Shown in pieces: positions 38,410-46,186 of a stretch of 64,000 bases of DNA. Position 1 is the stretch's first letter, and each line of letters begins with the position of its first letter. Origin of the DNA: Deinococcus depolymerans (lineage in GTDB: Bacteria > Deinococcota > Deinococci > Deinococcales > Deinococcaceae); the NCBI RefSeq assembly GCF_039522025.1, contig NZ_BAAADB010000004.1, positions 215,341 to 279,340 on the forward strand. The letters run 5' to 3'. The position numbers and the translations under genes are program-made. The notes beneath the pieces are model-generated. The model was not told the DNA's origin. It worked only from the letters and a program-made list of their open reading frames with translations, and searched no databases.

Positions 38410-39042
38410 TCAGGGGGCCAGGGTGAGGTTCACGGTCACGCGGGTGCTGGTGTCACCTCCCTTGACGTTCACGCCGTGCGCCTGCGGGTTCACGGTGAAG
38501 GTCGCCTGCACGTTCAGGCTGTTCCCGCGCCGGGTGAGCGTGACGGGCGCCTTGAGAGGACGGGGCACGCCGCGCAGCGTGAACGTGCCGGTCACGTCGC
38601 CCTGAACGGCCTGTCCGTCCGGGAGGCGTTCCGGGCCGCTGAAGTTCTCCAGGGTGAACGACGCGTTCGGGAAGTTCCGGGCGTCCAGCGCCTCGCGGGC
38701 GTGCTCGTCACGCAGGGCGATCCCGGTCTTCAGGGCTGCGAGGTTCACGGTCACGGTGGTCCGCGTGCGGCGCAGGGCCGCAAAGTCGAGGGTGGTATCG
38801 CTGCTCTGCACGGCGTTCACGGTGCCGTTCACGGGAATCAGGGTGACGCGGTAAGCGAAGCCCACAGAGCCGTCCCGGACGCGGACCGTCGCAGCCTGCG
38901 CGGCGGCCGTGACGACCAGCGCGGCGGCCAGGATGACAGGCAGGGTGACGGGCAGCGGAACCCGGTAGCGGTGTGGCGGCGGGATGGAGCGGGTCGGAGC
39001 GGGCGTTTCAGGGTGCAGAGAACGGCGTGGGCGTCGCGGCAT
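38410..39042 (-). CDS. YceI family protein
   Basis: A 210-residue exported lipocalin-like protein. A basic N-terminus and signal helix (VILAAALVVTAAAQAAT) lead into the YceI beta barrel. Family segments include HAREALDARNFPNASFTL and the paired strands LRGVPRPLKAPVTLTRRG. YceI proteins bind polyisoprenoid lipids in the periplasm, often under stress. AGGAGG precedes the ATG. It ends 85 bp before the DM13 start, so both may be one transcript. Confidence 0.88.
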   Translation of the reverse strand: MPRRPRRSLHPETPAPTRSIPPPHRYRVPLPVTLPVILAAALVVTAAAQAATVRVRDGSVGFAYRVTLIPVNGTVNAVQSSDTTLDFAALRRTRTTVTVNLAALKTGIALRDEHAREALDARNFPNASFTLENFSGPERLPDGQAVQGDVTGTFTLRGVPRPLKAPVTLTRRGNSLNVQATFTVNPQAHGVNVKGGDTSTRVTVNLTLAP

Positions 39043-39338
39043 GGCGGGCCTCCTGGGGGGTCGTGAGTTGCGGCGTGAGAACGTGCTGCCGAGTGAAGTG
39101 ATGGGATTCGGACCTGAGTTCCTGTGGTCTTGCCTTCTATACGGGCAGAGCGGCGGTCAGGTTCAACGGACCTCATACGGACTCGGGTTGAACGGTTTAC
39201 ACAAACTATCGGTAGTCCGTTGACTCTGGACGGGATTAGCGTTCAGCACACGTTTCGCTAGAGCCGTCAATATCAGCTTCCACTTCGTGTAGGACGCAAT
39301 AATCGGAGGAGTCGATGGACTATCAATAAGCTCCGACC
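39043..39338. other. Intergenic region between yceI and dedA remnant
   Basis: This ~296 bp holds a decayed repeat (39175-39220). Just before dedA, a GGAGGAG site precedes a four-codon mini-ORF (ATG GAC TAT CAA stop). I see no gene. Confidence 0.5.
39175..39220 (+). repeat. Structured intergenic repeat, internally deleted
   Basis: The left end ATACGGACTCGGGTTGAACG is joined after about 15 bp to the right end GGTAGTCCGT. The middle of the repeat is missing. Confidence 0.7.
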
Positions 39339-39762
39339 ATGTTTGATCTCCTGCACCTGATCCAGAGTGTCTCCTATGCCGGCATCTTCGGCATGGTCTT
39401 CGCCGAGTCCGGCCTCCTGGCCGGCTTCTTCCTGCCCGGGGACAGCCTGCTGATCACGGCGGGCCTGCTCGCCAAACAGGGCACGCTCAACTTGCCGGGC
39501 CTGATGCTCGTGGTAGCGGCCGGGGTGATCCTCGGGGACGGCGTCGGATACGCCATCGGCCGGAAGTTCGGGCCGGCGGTGTTCAACCGCGAAGGGAGCC
39601 GACTGCTGCGGCCCAAGTATGCCCAGCGCACCCAGGCGTTCTTTGACCGGCACGGCAGCCGCGCGCTGATCCTGGCGCGTTTCGTGCCAGTGGTGCGCAC
39701 CGCGGCCCCGACCATGGCCGGGGTGGGCGGCATGTCATACCCGAAGTTCCTGACGTACAACC
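39339..39762 (+). pseudogene. DedA family membrane protein, 3' end lost
   Basis: About 141 codons match Ded[33 protein letters not shown], and [19 protein letters not shown] are family hallmarks. After ...KFLTYN the sequence changes abruptly at about 39762 to AT-richer DNA and no DedA residues follow; the frame runs to 39884 by chance. A full DedA has about 200 residues, so the last helices are missing. The lost part is not found right of the IS cluster ending at 42890, so an insertion was followed by deletion or rearrangement. Confidence 0.85.
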
Positions 39763-39902
39763 AAGAGTTTCCACGTCCCCTGGAGACGTGTCCCACACGA
39801 CGTCATGAGGGTGCAGAGAAAGAGAAATATCGGTCAACACGTCATTTTTCTTCGTTGCGTCATAGAGGGGATTTTTGGCCGTGACCTGCTCTTCTCTTCC
39901 GG
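39763..39902. other. Foreign 140-bp segment between dedA and IS
   Basis: This sequence is of lower GC than its surroundings and begins CAAGAGTTTCCACGTCCCCT with a small CACGTC/GACGTG stem. It is probably the remnant end of another mobile element. No gene is present. Confidence 0.5.
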
Positions 39903-41256
39903 TAGTTGGCTGGAACTAGACTCTGTTGGCGAATTCCCGGGTGGGGGTAACAATGCGCTATGAGTCTGCATGCAGCCCCTCTGGCCGAGATCCCGACGCG
40001 GACAGCCGAGCTCGTCCGCATCATCCTCCCCAAAGGCAACACCATTACACAACTGCGAGACTGCTTTGGCGCCGTTTACTCCGACGATCAGTTTCGGTCC
40101 CTCTACCCGACTCGGGGTCAACCAGCCTACGCGCCCTGGCGGTTAGCCCTGGTCACGATTTTCCAGTTTCTCGAACACCTCAGTGATCGGCAGGCCGCGG
40201 AGCACGTCCGTACCCGACTGGATTGGAAGTACGCCCTGGCCCTCGAGCTCGAAGATCTCGGGTTTCACTACAGCGTCCTGAGTGAGTTTCGCGCTCGTCT
40301 GGTCGCAGCTGACCAGGGCGAGATGCTCTTCAACACGTTCCTGCAGGCATGTCGGGATCACCACCTCCTCAAACCCGGTCGGCAGCGCACAGACAGTACC
40401 CACGTTCTGGCCCGGATGCGGGTGCTGAACCGTCTGGAACTGATCGGCGAGACGCTGCGCGTCGCGCTGGATGACCTTGCGACCGTCATTCCCGAGACGC
40501 TGTGTCAAGTCATTCCTGCCGCATGGTGGGCACGGTACAGCAGAAGAGTTGAGGAAGGGAACCTTCCTCACTCTGAACCCAGCCGTTCTGAACTCGCGCA
40601 AACGATCGGCGAGGACGGCTTTTTTCTCATGACCTCGCTGCTGAATGACACTGCGCTCAACCCCTTGCTGGATCGTCCAGCGTTGGCCATGTTGCGACAG
40701 GTCTGGTTGCAGCAATTTCAACGAGAACTTTCAGGCCTGGGTGTTACGCAGATCAAACTGCGTGCCCAGGAAGACACACCGCCGGCCGAATCCAGGCGGT
40801 GTACACCACATGAAGCCGAAGCGAGGGCCAGCATCAAACGCCACACTCGCTGGCAGGGATACAAAGTCCATTTCACCGAGTGCTGCGACGAAGCCGGACC
40901 CCGCTTGATCACCCACGTGAAGACGACACCAGCAACGCAGCCGGACGTGCAGGTCAACGACACCATTCAGACGGAGCTGATCGCAAGGGCCTTGCGGCCA
41001 GAAACGCATCTCGTCGATGCTGGATATCTTTCAGGGGATGGACTCGTCGAGAGCCAAGCGCGAGGAATCGATCTGGTCGGACCCCTGCGCGAATCCAGCA
41101 GTTGGCAAAGTCGGACAGCAGACGCTTTTGACCTCTCCGCCTTCGTGATTTAGTGGGAACAGCGTCAGGTGACCTGTCCTTCAGGGGTAATGCTCCAAGG
41201 ATGACTTCCAGAACCTGACCCTCTTGATGCGAGGGACGAGCAAACTGGAGATCACC

Positions 41257-41544
41257 ATGGGAAAACAGCGAAAAACCTGGAGCACCGACGTCAAAGAAGC
41301 CATCGTCCTCAGCGTGCTGCGGGGCGAACTCGGAGTCGCGGAGGCAGCCCGTCAGCACGGGGCCAACGAGAGTCTGATTCACAGCTGGAAAACCCAGTTT
41401 CTGGAGGCAGGCCGTGCCCGTCTTTCTGGCGACCGACCAGACCAGGGTATGACCACTCTGGAACGGGAGAATGATCGGCTCAAACGTATCGTGGCCGAAA
41501 AGGAACTGGAGCTGGATATCGCGCGAAAAGTGCGACGGCTCTGA
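41257..41544 (+). CDS. IS3-family transposase OrfA
   Basis: A 95-residue helix-turn-helix protein: KEAIVLSVLRGELGVAEAAR then ESLIHSWKTQFLEAGR, followed by a leucine-zipper-like coil (LERENDRLKRIVAEKELEL). The ATG at 41257 is preceded by GGAG. Near the end, the codons CGA AAA GTG give the run A-AAA-G where a -1 slip would enter the OrfB frame. Confidence 0.85.
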   Translation: MGKQRKTWSTDVKEAIVLSVLRGELGVAEAARQHGANESLIHSWKTQFLEAGRARLSGDRPDQGMTTLERENDRLKRIVAEKELELDIARKVRRL

Positions 41545-42398
41545 CGCTGGACGACCTGATCGTCCTCTGGCAGAGCCGGCCACAACTCAGCCTGCGACGT
41601 TTTGCCCAGTATGCCAGCGTGCCGTACTGGCGACTGCGGGACCATCAGCATGGCGCGCTAACGCGCCATGCGAAGCGGCAGCACCGTGACGCACTGTACG
41701 AAAAGGTGCGCCAGGTGGCCCTGCAGCATCCAACTTCTGGATACCGACTGCTGTATCAGGAACTCAAAGCTCAGGGCGAAGAGATTGGATTGCACAAGAT
41801 CCGCGTAGCACTCGGTGAATTGCACCTCCACCCACCGCTGCCCCGGAAGACCCGGAAACCTTCACCGAAGGTTTCCGCACCACAGGATTGGCCTGAAGGT
41901 CGACGGGTGCAGATTGATGCGACCCGGCTGTCGCTGCCTGACGGGGTCTGTTGGATCTACTTCGTGCTGGACGTCACCTCGCGGGTGGTGCTAGCCAGTC
42001 GGGTGGTGCGGAGCCTGTCGATGCACCTCGCCAAATTGACGCTCGACGAGGCGGTCGCCGTGCTGCGCACTCATGGACACCACGAGAGCATCCTGGTTCA
42101 GAGCGATGGGGGCAGCGATTTCACCAGCGACCTCTTCCAGCAGGGCTGTTTGAAGTACGGCAGCTGGGTGCGCTGCAAGGTGTCTCAGCCGGGAGGGACT
42201 GGGATCCTCGAACGCCTCAACCGGACCTACAAATACCAGTTCGCCTTCCGCCAGGACTGGCAATCCATGGCCGATGTTCGGGCCGCCATGCCGGACTTTC
42301 ACCGCTGGTACAACCACGAGCGCCGTCATTCGGCGCTCGGCTATGCCACGCCTTGGTCTACACTCACTTCATCGGCGAACGCTCGCAACGCCGCTTGA
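41529..42398 (+). CDS. IS3-family transposase OrfB (reached by -1 frameshift)
   Basis: This is the catalytic half in the -1 frame relative to OrfA. It is given from the slip site, since no good start codon exists before an ATG at 41619. The retroviral-integrase-like core shows VQIDATRLS (Asp), VQSDGGSDFTSD (Asp) and GILERLNRTYKY (Glu), and ends WYNHERRHSALGYATP. About 290 codons. OrfA-OrfB fusion would be the active transposase. All motifs are intact, so the element may still move. Confidence 0.85.
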   Translation, partial: SATALTLDDLIVLWQSRPQLSLRRFAQYASVPYWRLRDHQHGALTRHAKRQHRDALYEKVRQVALQHPTSGYRLLYQELKAQGEEIGLHKIRVALGELHLHPPLPRKTRKPSPKVSAPQDWPEGRRVQIDATRLSLPDGVCWIYFVLDVTSRVVLASRVVRSLSMHLAKLTLDEAVAVLRTHGHHESILVQSDGGSDFTSDLFQQGCLKYGSWVRCKVSQPGGTGILERLNRTYKYQFAFRQDWQSMADVRAAMPDFHRWYNHERRHSALGYATPWSTLTSSANARNAA

Positions 42399-42890
42399 AT
42401 TCAAACTTGGAGCATTACCAGGACAGGTCTCTACGATGTGGTCGGAACGATCACTCTCATGGACGAGACGACCAGCGGTACAAGTCAAATTTTCTGCATC
42501 AAGCTGTCGAAATTGCTCGATGCAGTCGCGCTGCACACGTGCGAAATCCGGAGTGAGGACTCTTGGCTTTCCTGATCGCGTGACATTCGAAGCGCTGCAG
42601 AAAGCCAGGGAACGAGCAGGACAAGCGGAGTTCCACCTAGCCTACAGGGATCGCGCAGGGATTGAGGCGACCGTGTCACAGGGTGTGCGCCGCTTTGGTG
42701 TTCGAGTGGCACGATATCGAGGAAAAGCGAAGGTGGCATTCCAGGAACTCTCGGCCGCGACAGCAATGAACATGGTACGTGCAACCCAATGGCTCGCCGG
42801 AGAGCGCCCGGAGAGCACGTATCGCACCCAATTTGCTCGACTACAACCAGCACATTGAATTCGCCAACAAAGTCTAGTTCCAGCCAACTA

Positions 42891-43151
42891 CCCGGCGTTC
42901 AGGTAGGGCAGAGAAATGAGAATCAGGATGAGCTGCATGAACGGAGTTCTGTAAATTTTTTCAGGTTTGCCAGGGCAGAATGTGACATTTTTTACGCGGT
43001 GGGGGTATTCCGCTTCATGTGAGAAGCGTGTAAGAAACCTGTCATTAAGGTAAATTCGTGTAGCCAGGTGCGGCATGGAGCGGGACGAGGTGACCCTCAA
43101 CGCGACGACCGACCATGCAAGATCCGAACCCACCTCATTTCAAGGAGATCC
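42891..43151 (+). promoter_or_regulatory. AT-rich upstream region of surface operon
   Basis: About 260 bp without a gene. It is the least GC-rich stretch around, with TGTAAATTTTTTCAGG, GACATTTTTTACGCGG and CATTAAGGTAAATTCG. It ends in a CAAGGAG ribosome site. The operon promoter is expected here, but I cannot fix a single -35/-10 pair. Confidence 0.5.
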
Positions 43152-45959
43152 ATGAAACACCGTTCACTGATGCTGGCCGCCTTCCTCGCCCTGGGGGTCG
43201 CCTCCGCCGCTGGCACCAAAGCCGGGACGCAGATCACCAACCAGGCGAGCGCCGCCTACCGGGACTCCACCGGCACCAAGCTCGACGCGAACAGCAACCA
43301 GGTGAGCACGCTCGTCAAGCAGGTCGGCGGCGTGACCATCTCGCCGGACGGGACGCCCACCACGCCCGGTCAGCAGCAGCAGGCCGTGCCCGGCGCGGAA
43401 GTCGTGTTTCCGTACACCCTGACGAACACCGGAAACGGAACGGACTCCTTCCTGGTGGACACCATGGTGGACGCCAGCGTCCCGAACACCGTCGCGCCCG
43501 CCACGCGCGTCGTGTACGTGGACGCCAACGGCGACGGCATCCTGCAGCCCGGTGAACGCGTGGCCCTGCCGCAGAGCGGCGGGAAGTCCGTCTTCCAGAA
43601 CGTCGCCGCCGACGGTCAGGTGAAGTTCTTCGTGGTCCTGCAGGTGCCCGCCAACGCCGCCAGCGCCAACAAGGTCATCACGCAGCCCACCGCCACCAGT
43701 TCCTTCGACAGCACCAAGACCGACGGCGTGAGCGGCAGCACCAACTACTCGCAGATCAACGTCGTGCAGGACGCGGTCCTGAGCGTCAGCAAGAGCGTCG
43801 TGTCCACCACCACCGAGTCCAGCGGGGACCTGACCGTCGTGTACCGCGTGCAGTCCACCAACACCGGCACGCAGGCCGCCAGCAACGTCATCCTCGCCGA
43901 CGACATCATCAGCGCCAGAAGCACCCTGCCGGTCGGCTCGACCATCAAGGCCAGCAGCGCCGTGATCTCCCCCACCACCGGCACGGTCACGTACCCCAAC
44001 ACGGACGGCGACAGCAACGACAACGATCAGGTGCAGGCGGTGTTCGGCAGCGTCGCGCCCGGTCAGTCGGTGCAGCTGACCTTCACGGTCACCATCCCGG
44101 CCGCCGCCGCGCCCACCAGCAGCCAGAACCCCTACTCGAACGTCGCGACCGTCACGTACACCGGCTCGACCGGCACGACCACCACCACGTCCTCCAACAC
44201 CGCCGACGTGACCAAGGCCCCCACCGCCGCCGTCGCCATCGGCCCGAACGGTGACCCGCTCGGCGCGGCCGACCCCCTCACGGGCGCCGCGTACACGACC
44301 GGCGAGGGCCTGACCGTCACGCCCGACAACGCCGACACGCAGACCGTGGCGTCCCTGGCCGCCGGCAGCAGCGTCACCTTCGCGCAGTCGGTGCGGAACA
44401 CCGGCAACAGCAGCGACGTCTTCGACTTCACGGCGGCGCTCTCGGACCTGCCGGCCGGCACGACCGTCGACCTGCTGCGTGACGGCGTGCCCCTGCCCGA
44501 CTCGGACGGAGACGGCACGCCCGACAGCGGCCCCCTGGCCCCCGGCGAGACGGCCGTGATCCAGGTGCGGGTCCGCGTGCCCGCCCAGGCCGGCGCGGAC
44601 GCCAACGGCGGCACCGTCACCGTGACGGCCACCAGCTCGGTCGACACCAGCAAGAAGGACACCACCACCGACAAGATCGGCACGGTCACCGCGCCCAGCG
44701 TCGCCATCGGTGACGCCAGCGGCAACAACGGTGGCACGCCCAGCAACCCCATCGACCGGTCCGTGCTGCCCGGCGCGCAGGCCGTGTTCCCGATGGAAGT
44801 CGGCAACAACGGCGCGCAGCCCGACAACTACAACCTCAGCGGCACCGTCACCTTCCCCACCAGCAGCGGCAGCGTGCCGGTCACCGTCGTGTACTACAAG
44901 GACCTCAACGGTGACGGCGTGCTCGACGCGAACGAACTCGCCGCCGGGCCGATCACGAACACCGGCACCATCCAGCCCGGTCAGGAGATCAAGCTGCTGG
45001 CCGTCGTGAACACGCCCAGCAACGCGCTGCCCGGCACGCTGACCGTCACGCAGACGGCCGAGAGCCCCGTCACGAACACCAGGGGCACCGACAGCAACGA
45101 CACCGTGACCGTCCTGCAGGAATACAACGTGGCCCTGACCCCGGACCGCAGCGGCACCACCACCAGCCCCGGCACGGCCCTGTACCAGCACCAGCTGCAG
45201 AACGACGGGAACACCTCCTTCGGGCCGGCCGACCTGTCCTTCACCAGCACCCCCGCCGGCGCCACCAGCGGCTGGACGTACCTGTACTCCTTCGACAGCA
45301 CCACCTTCTTCTCCAGCATCGGCGCGGCGTTCAGTGACGCCTCGGCCCGCAACCTGCTGGGCAGCAGCAACCCCACCACCCTGGACCCGGGCGAGCAGGT
45401 CACGCTGTCCGTGAAGGTCAACGTGCCGGCCGGCGCCCCCACCGAGAGCGTCAACCAGCTCACGCTGACGGCCGCCACCACCCCCGCCTCGCCCGCCACG
45501 GGCGCCGTGCTGCGCGACCCGGGCAGCAGCCCCGCCCGCGTGACCGACACCACCCGCGTGGTCGGCGGGAAGCTCGCCATCGACAAGACCGTCGACAACT
45601 GCGGCGTGATTTCCAGCTGCACCACCGTCAAGAGCGGCGCGGACGCCTTCCCCGGCGAGTACCTGCGCTACACCCTGAGCGCCCGCAACCTGTCCACCGA
45701 GGCCCTGACCGAAGTGGTGCTGCGCGACACCGTGCCCGCCAACACCGTCCTGTCCGGCGTGTCCGGCCCGGTCGGCGGCTTCTACCGGATTGCCAGTGGT
45801 CCCTGGACGGCCGTGACCACCGCGCCGGTCGCGCAGACCGCCGGCACGCTGGTGGAGTTCGCGGTGGACTCGAACGGCAACGGCGTGATCGACGCCACCG
45901 AGACCAGCCTGAGCAGCGGCGCGAGCGTCACGTTCACCATGACCGTCCGCGTGAACTGA
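43152..45959 (+). CDS. DUF11-type secreted surface protein (935 aa)
   Basis: A signal peptide (MKHRSLMLAAFLALGVASAAG) is followed by the module GTQITNQASAAYRDSTG, then a chain of Ig-like DUF11 repeats rich in Thr, Ser, Gly and Asn. Several loops of the type DxNxDG (YVDANGDGILQPGE, DSDGDGTPDSG, KDLNGDGVLDANE, DSNGNGVIDATE) look like Ca2+ sites. The last DUF11 unit is LRYTLSARNLSTEALTEVVL. There are two Cys late on (NCGVISSC). No anchor or sorting motif is visible. It is the first gene of a four-gene envelope operon; role probably structural. Confidence 0.82.
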   Translation: MKHRSLMLAAFLALGVASAAGTKAGTQITNQASAAYRDSTGTKLDANSNQVSTLVKQVGGVTISPDGTPTTPGQQQQAVPGAEVVFPYTLTNTGNGTDSFLVDTMVDASVPNTVAPATRVVYVDANGDGILQPGERVALPQSGGKSVFQNVAADGQVKFFVVLQVPANAASANKVITQPTATSSFDSTKTDGVSGSTNYSQINVVQDAVLSVSKSVVSTTTESSGDLTVVYRVQSTNTGTQAASNVILADDIISARSTLPVGSTIKASSAVISPTTGTVTYPNTDGDSNDNDQVQAVFGSVAPGQSVQLTFTVTIPAAAAPTSSQNPYSNVATVTYTGSTGTTTTTSSNTADVTKAPTAAVAIGPNGDPLGAADPLTGAAYTTGEGLTVTPDNADTQTVASLAAGSSVTFAQSVRNTGNSSDVFDFTAALSDLPAGTTVDLLRDGVPLPDSDGDGTPDSGPLAPGETAVIQVRVRVPAQAGADANGGTVTVTATSSVDTSKKDTTTDKIGTVTAPSVAIGDASGNNGGTPSNPIDRSVLPGAQAVFPMEVGNNGAQPDNYNLSGTVTFPTSSGSVPVTVVYYKDLNGDGVLDANELAAGPITNTGTIQPGQEIKLLAVVNTPSNALPGTLTVTQTAESPVTNTRGTDSNDTVTVLQEYNVALTPDRSGTTTSPGTALYQHQLQNDGNTSFGPADLSFTSTPAGATSGWTYLYSFDSTTFFSSIGAAFSDASARNLLGSSNPTTLDPGEQVTLSVKVNVPAGAPTESVNQLTLTAATTPASPATGAVLRDPGSSPARVTDTTRVVGGKLAIDKTVDNCGVISSCTTVKSGADAFPGEYLRYTLSARNLSTEALTEVVLRDTVPANTVLSGVSGPVGGFYRIASGPWTAVTTAPVAQTAGTLVEFAVDSNGNGVIDATETSLSSGASVTFTMTVRVN

Positions 45960-45969
45960 GTCAGCCGGG

Positions 45970-45995
45970 CCGCTCCCCCCGGTTTCCGGGAGCGG
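45970..45995 (+). terminator. Hairpin after first surface gene
   Basis: CCGCTCCC (45970-45977) pairs with GGGAGCGG (45988-45995). No T-run follows immediately, so it may only reduce read-through into the next gene. Confidence 0.5.
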
Positions 45996-46186
45996 GCCAC
46001 CCCCCGGCCACGGGCGGCGCTTGCCGCCCACCCTTCCTTCCCCAACACCAGAACCTTCCCTTTTTCAGGTTTCTTTCAGGCTTCACCCCTTTTGACCGCT
46101 TCACCCACGGCCTGCACCGCCCTCACGCAGCCACCTCCCCCTTCAACTCACCACCGGTTGCTGCCGGCGTCCCAGGAGTTCCCTTC

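Larger units (their letters stand above)
41186..42419 (+). mobile_element. IS3-family insertion sequence
   Basis: This 1234-bp element has inverted termini GGTAATGCTCCAAG (left) and CTTGGAGCATTACC (right). It is flanked by the direct repeat AGG (41183-41185 and 42420-42422), a 3-bp target duplication normal for IS3. Precise removal restores the host transposase frame. Confidence 0.9.
39960..42858 (+). pseudogene. IS1182-family transposase, split by IS and by a TAG stop
   Basis: The first part (39960-41153, 397 codons) carries the N-terminal domain and the DDE core (RQRTDSTHVLARMRVLNRLE, HLVDAGYLSGD). An in-frame TAG at 41151-41153 interrupts ...AFVI/WEQRQVTCPSG. The IS3-type element then splits the gene at 41185. 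Joining 41185 to 42423 restores the frame as CPSG-QVSTMWSE, and the C-terminal part runs to 42858, with CRNCSMQSRCTRAK and RDRAGIEATVSQGVRRFG. It would be about 553 codons. It is inactive on two counts. Confidence 0.9.
39903..42890 (+). mobile_element. IS1182-type element carrying a nested IS3-type element
   Basis: The outer element is bounded by inverted termini TAGTTGGCTGGAACTAGACT at 39903 and its complement ending at 42890 (34 bp, one mismatch). Without the nested insertion (41186-42419) and one 3-bp duplication it is about 1.75 kb, normal for IS1182-type elements. A target duplication could not be identified with certainty. Confidence 0.88.

Noticed and set aside
31071..42905. Similar flanks (cccggc..gttcagg) at 31074-31089 and 42891-42902 beside IS1182-type ends
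   Set aside because: This could hint at rearrangement between IS copies, but the match is about 12 bp with a 3-bp gap and lies on different sides of the elements, so chance is not excluded.
42888..43133. 81-codon minus-strand frame left of the surface operon
   Set aside because: It contains IS-end and AT-rich promoter sequence with no family similarity; probably chance.
43164..46031. 955-codon minus-strand open frame
   Set aside because: It is antisense to the first DUF11 gene; composition (Gly/Val/Arg/His) reflects the reverse of Thr/Asn/Gly-rich codons.
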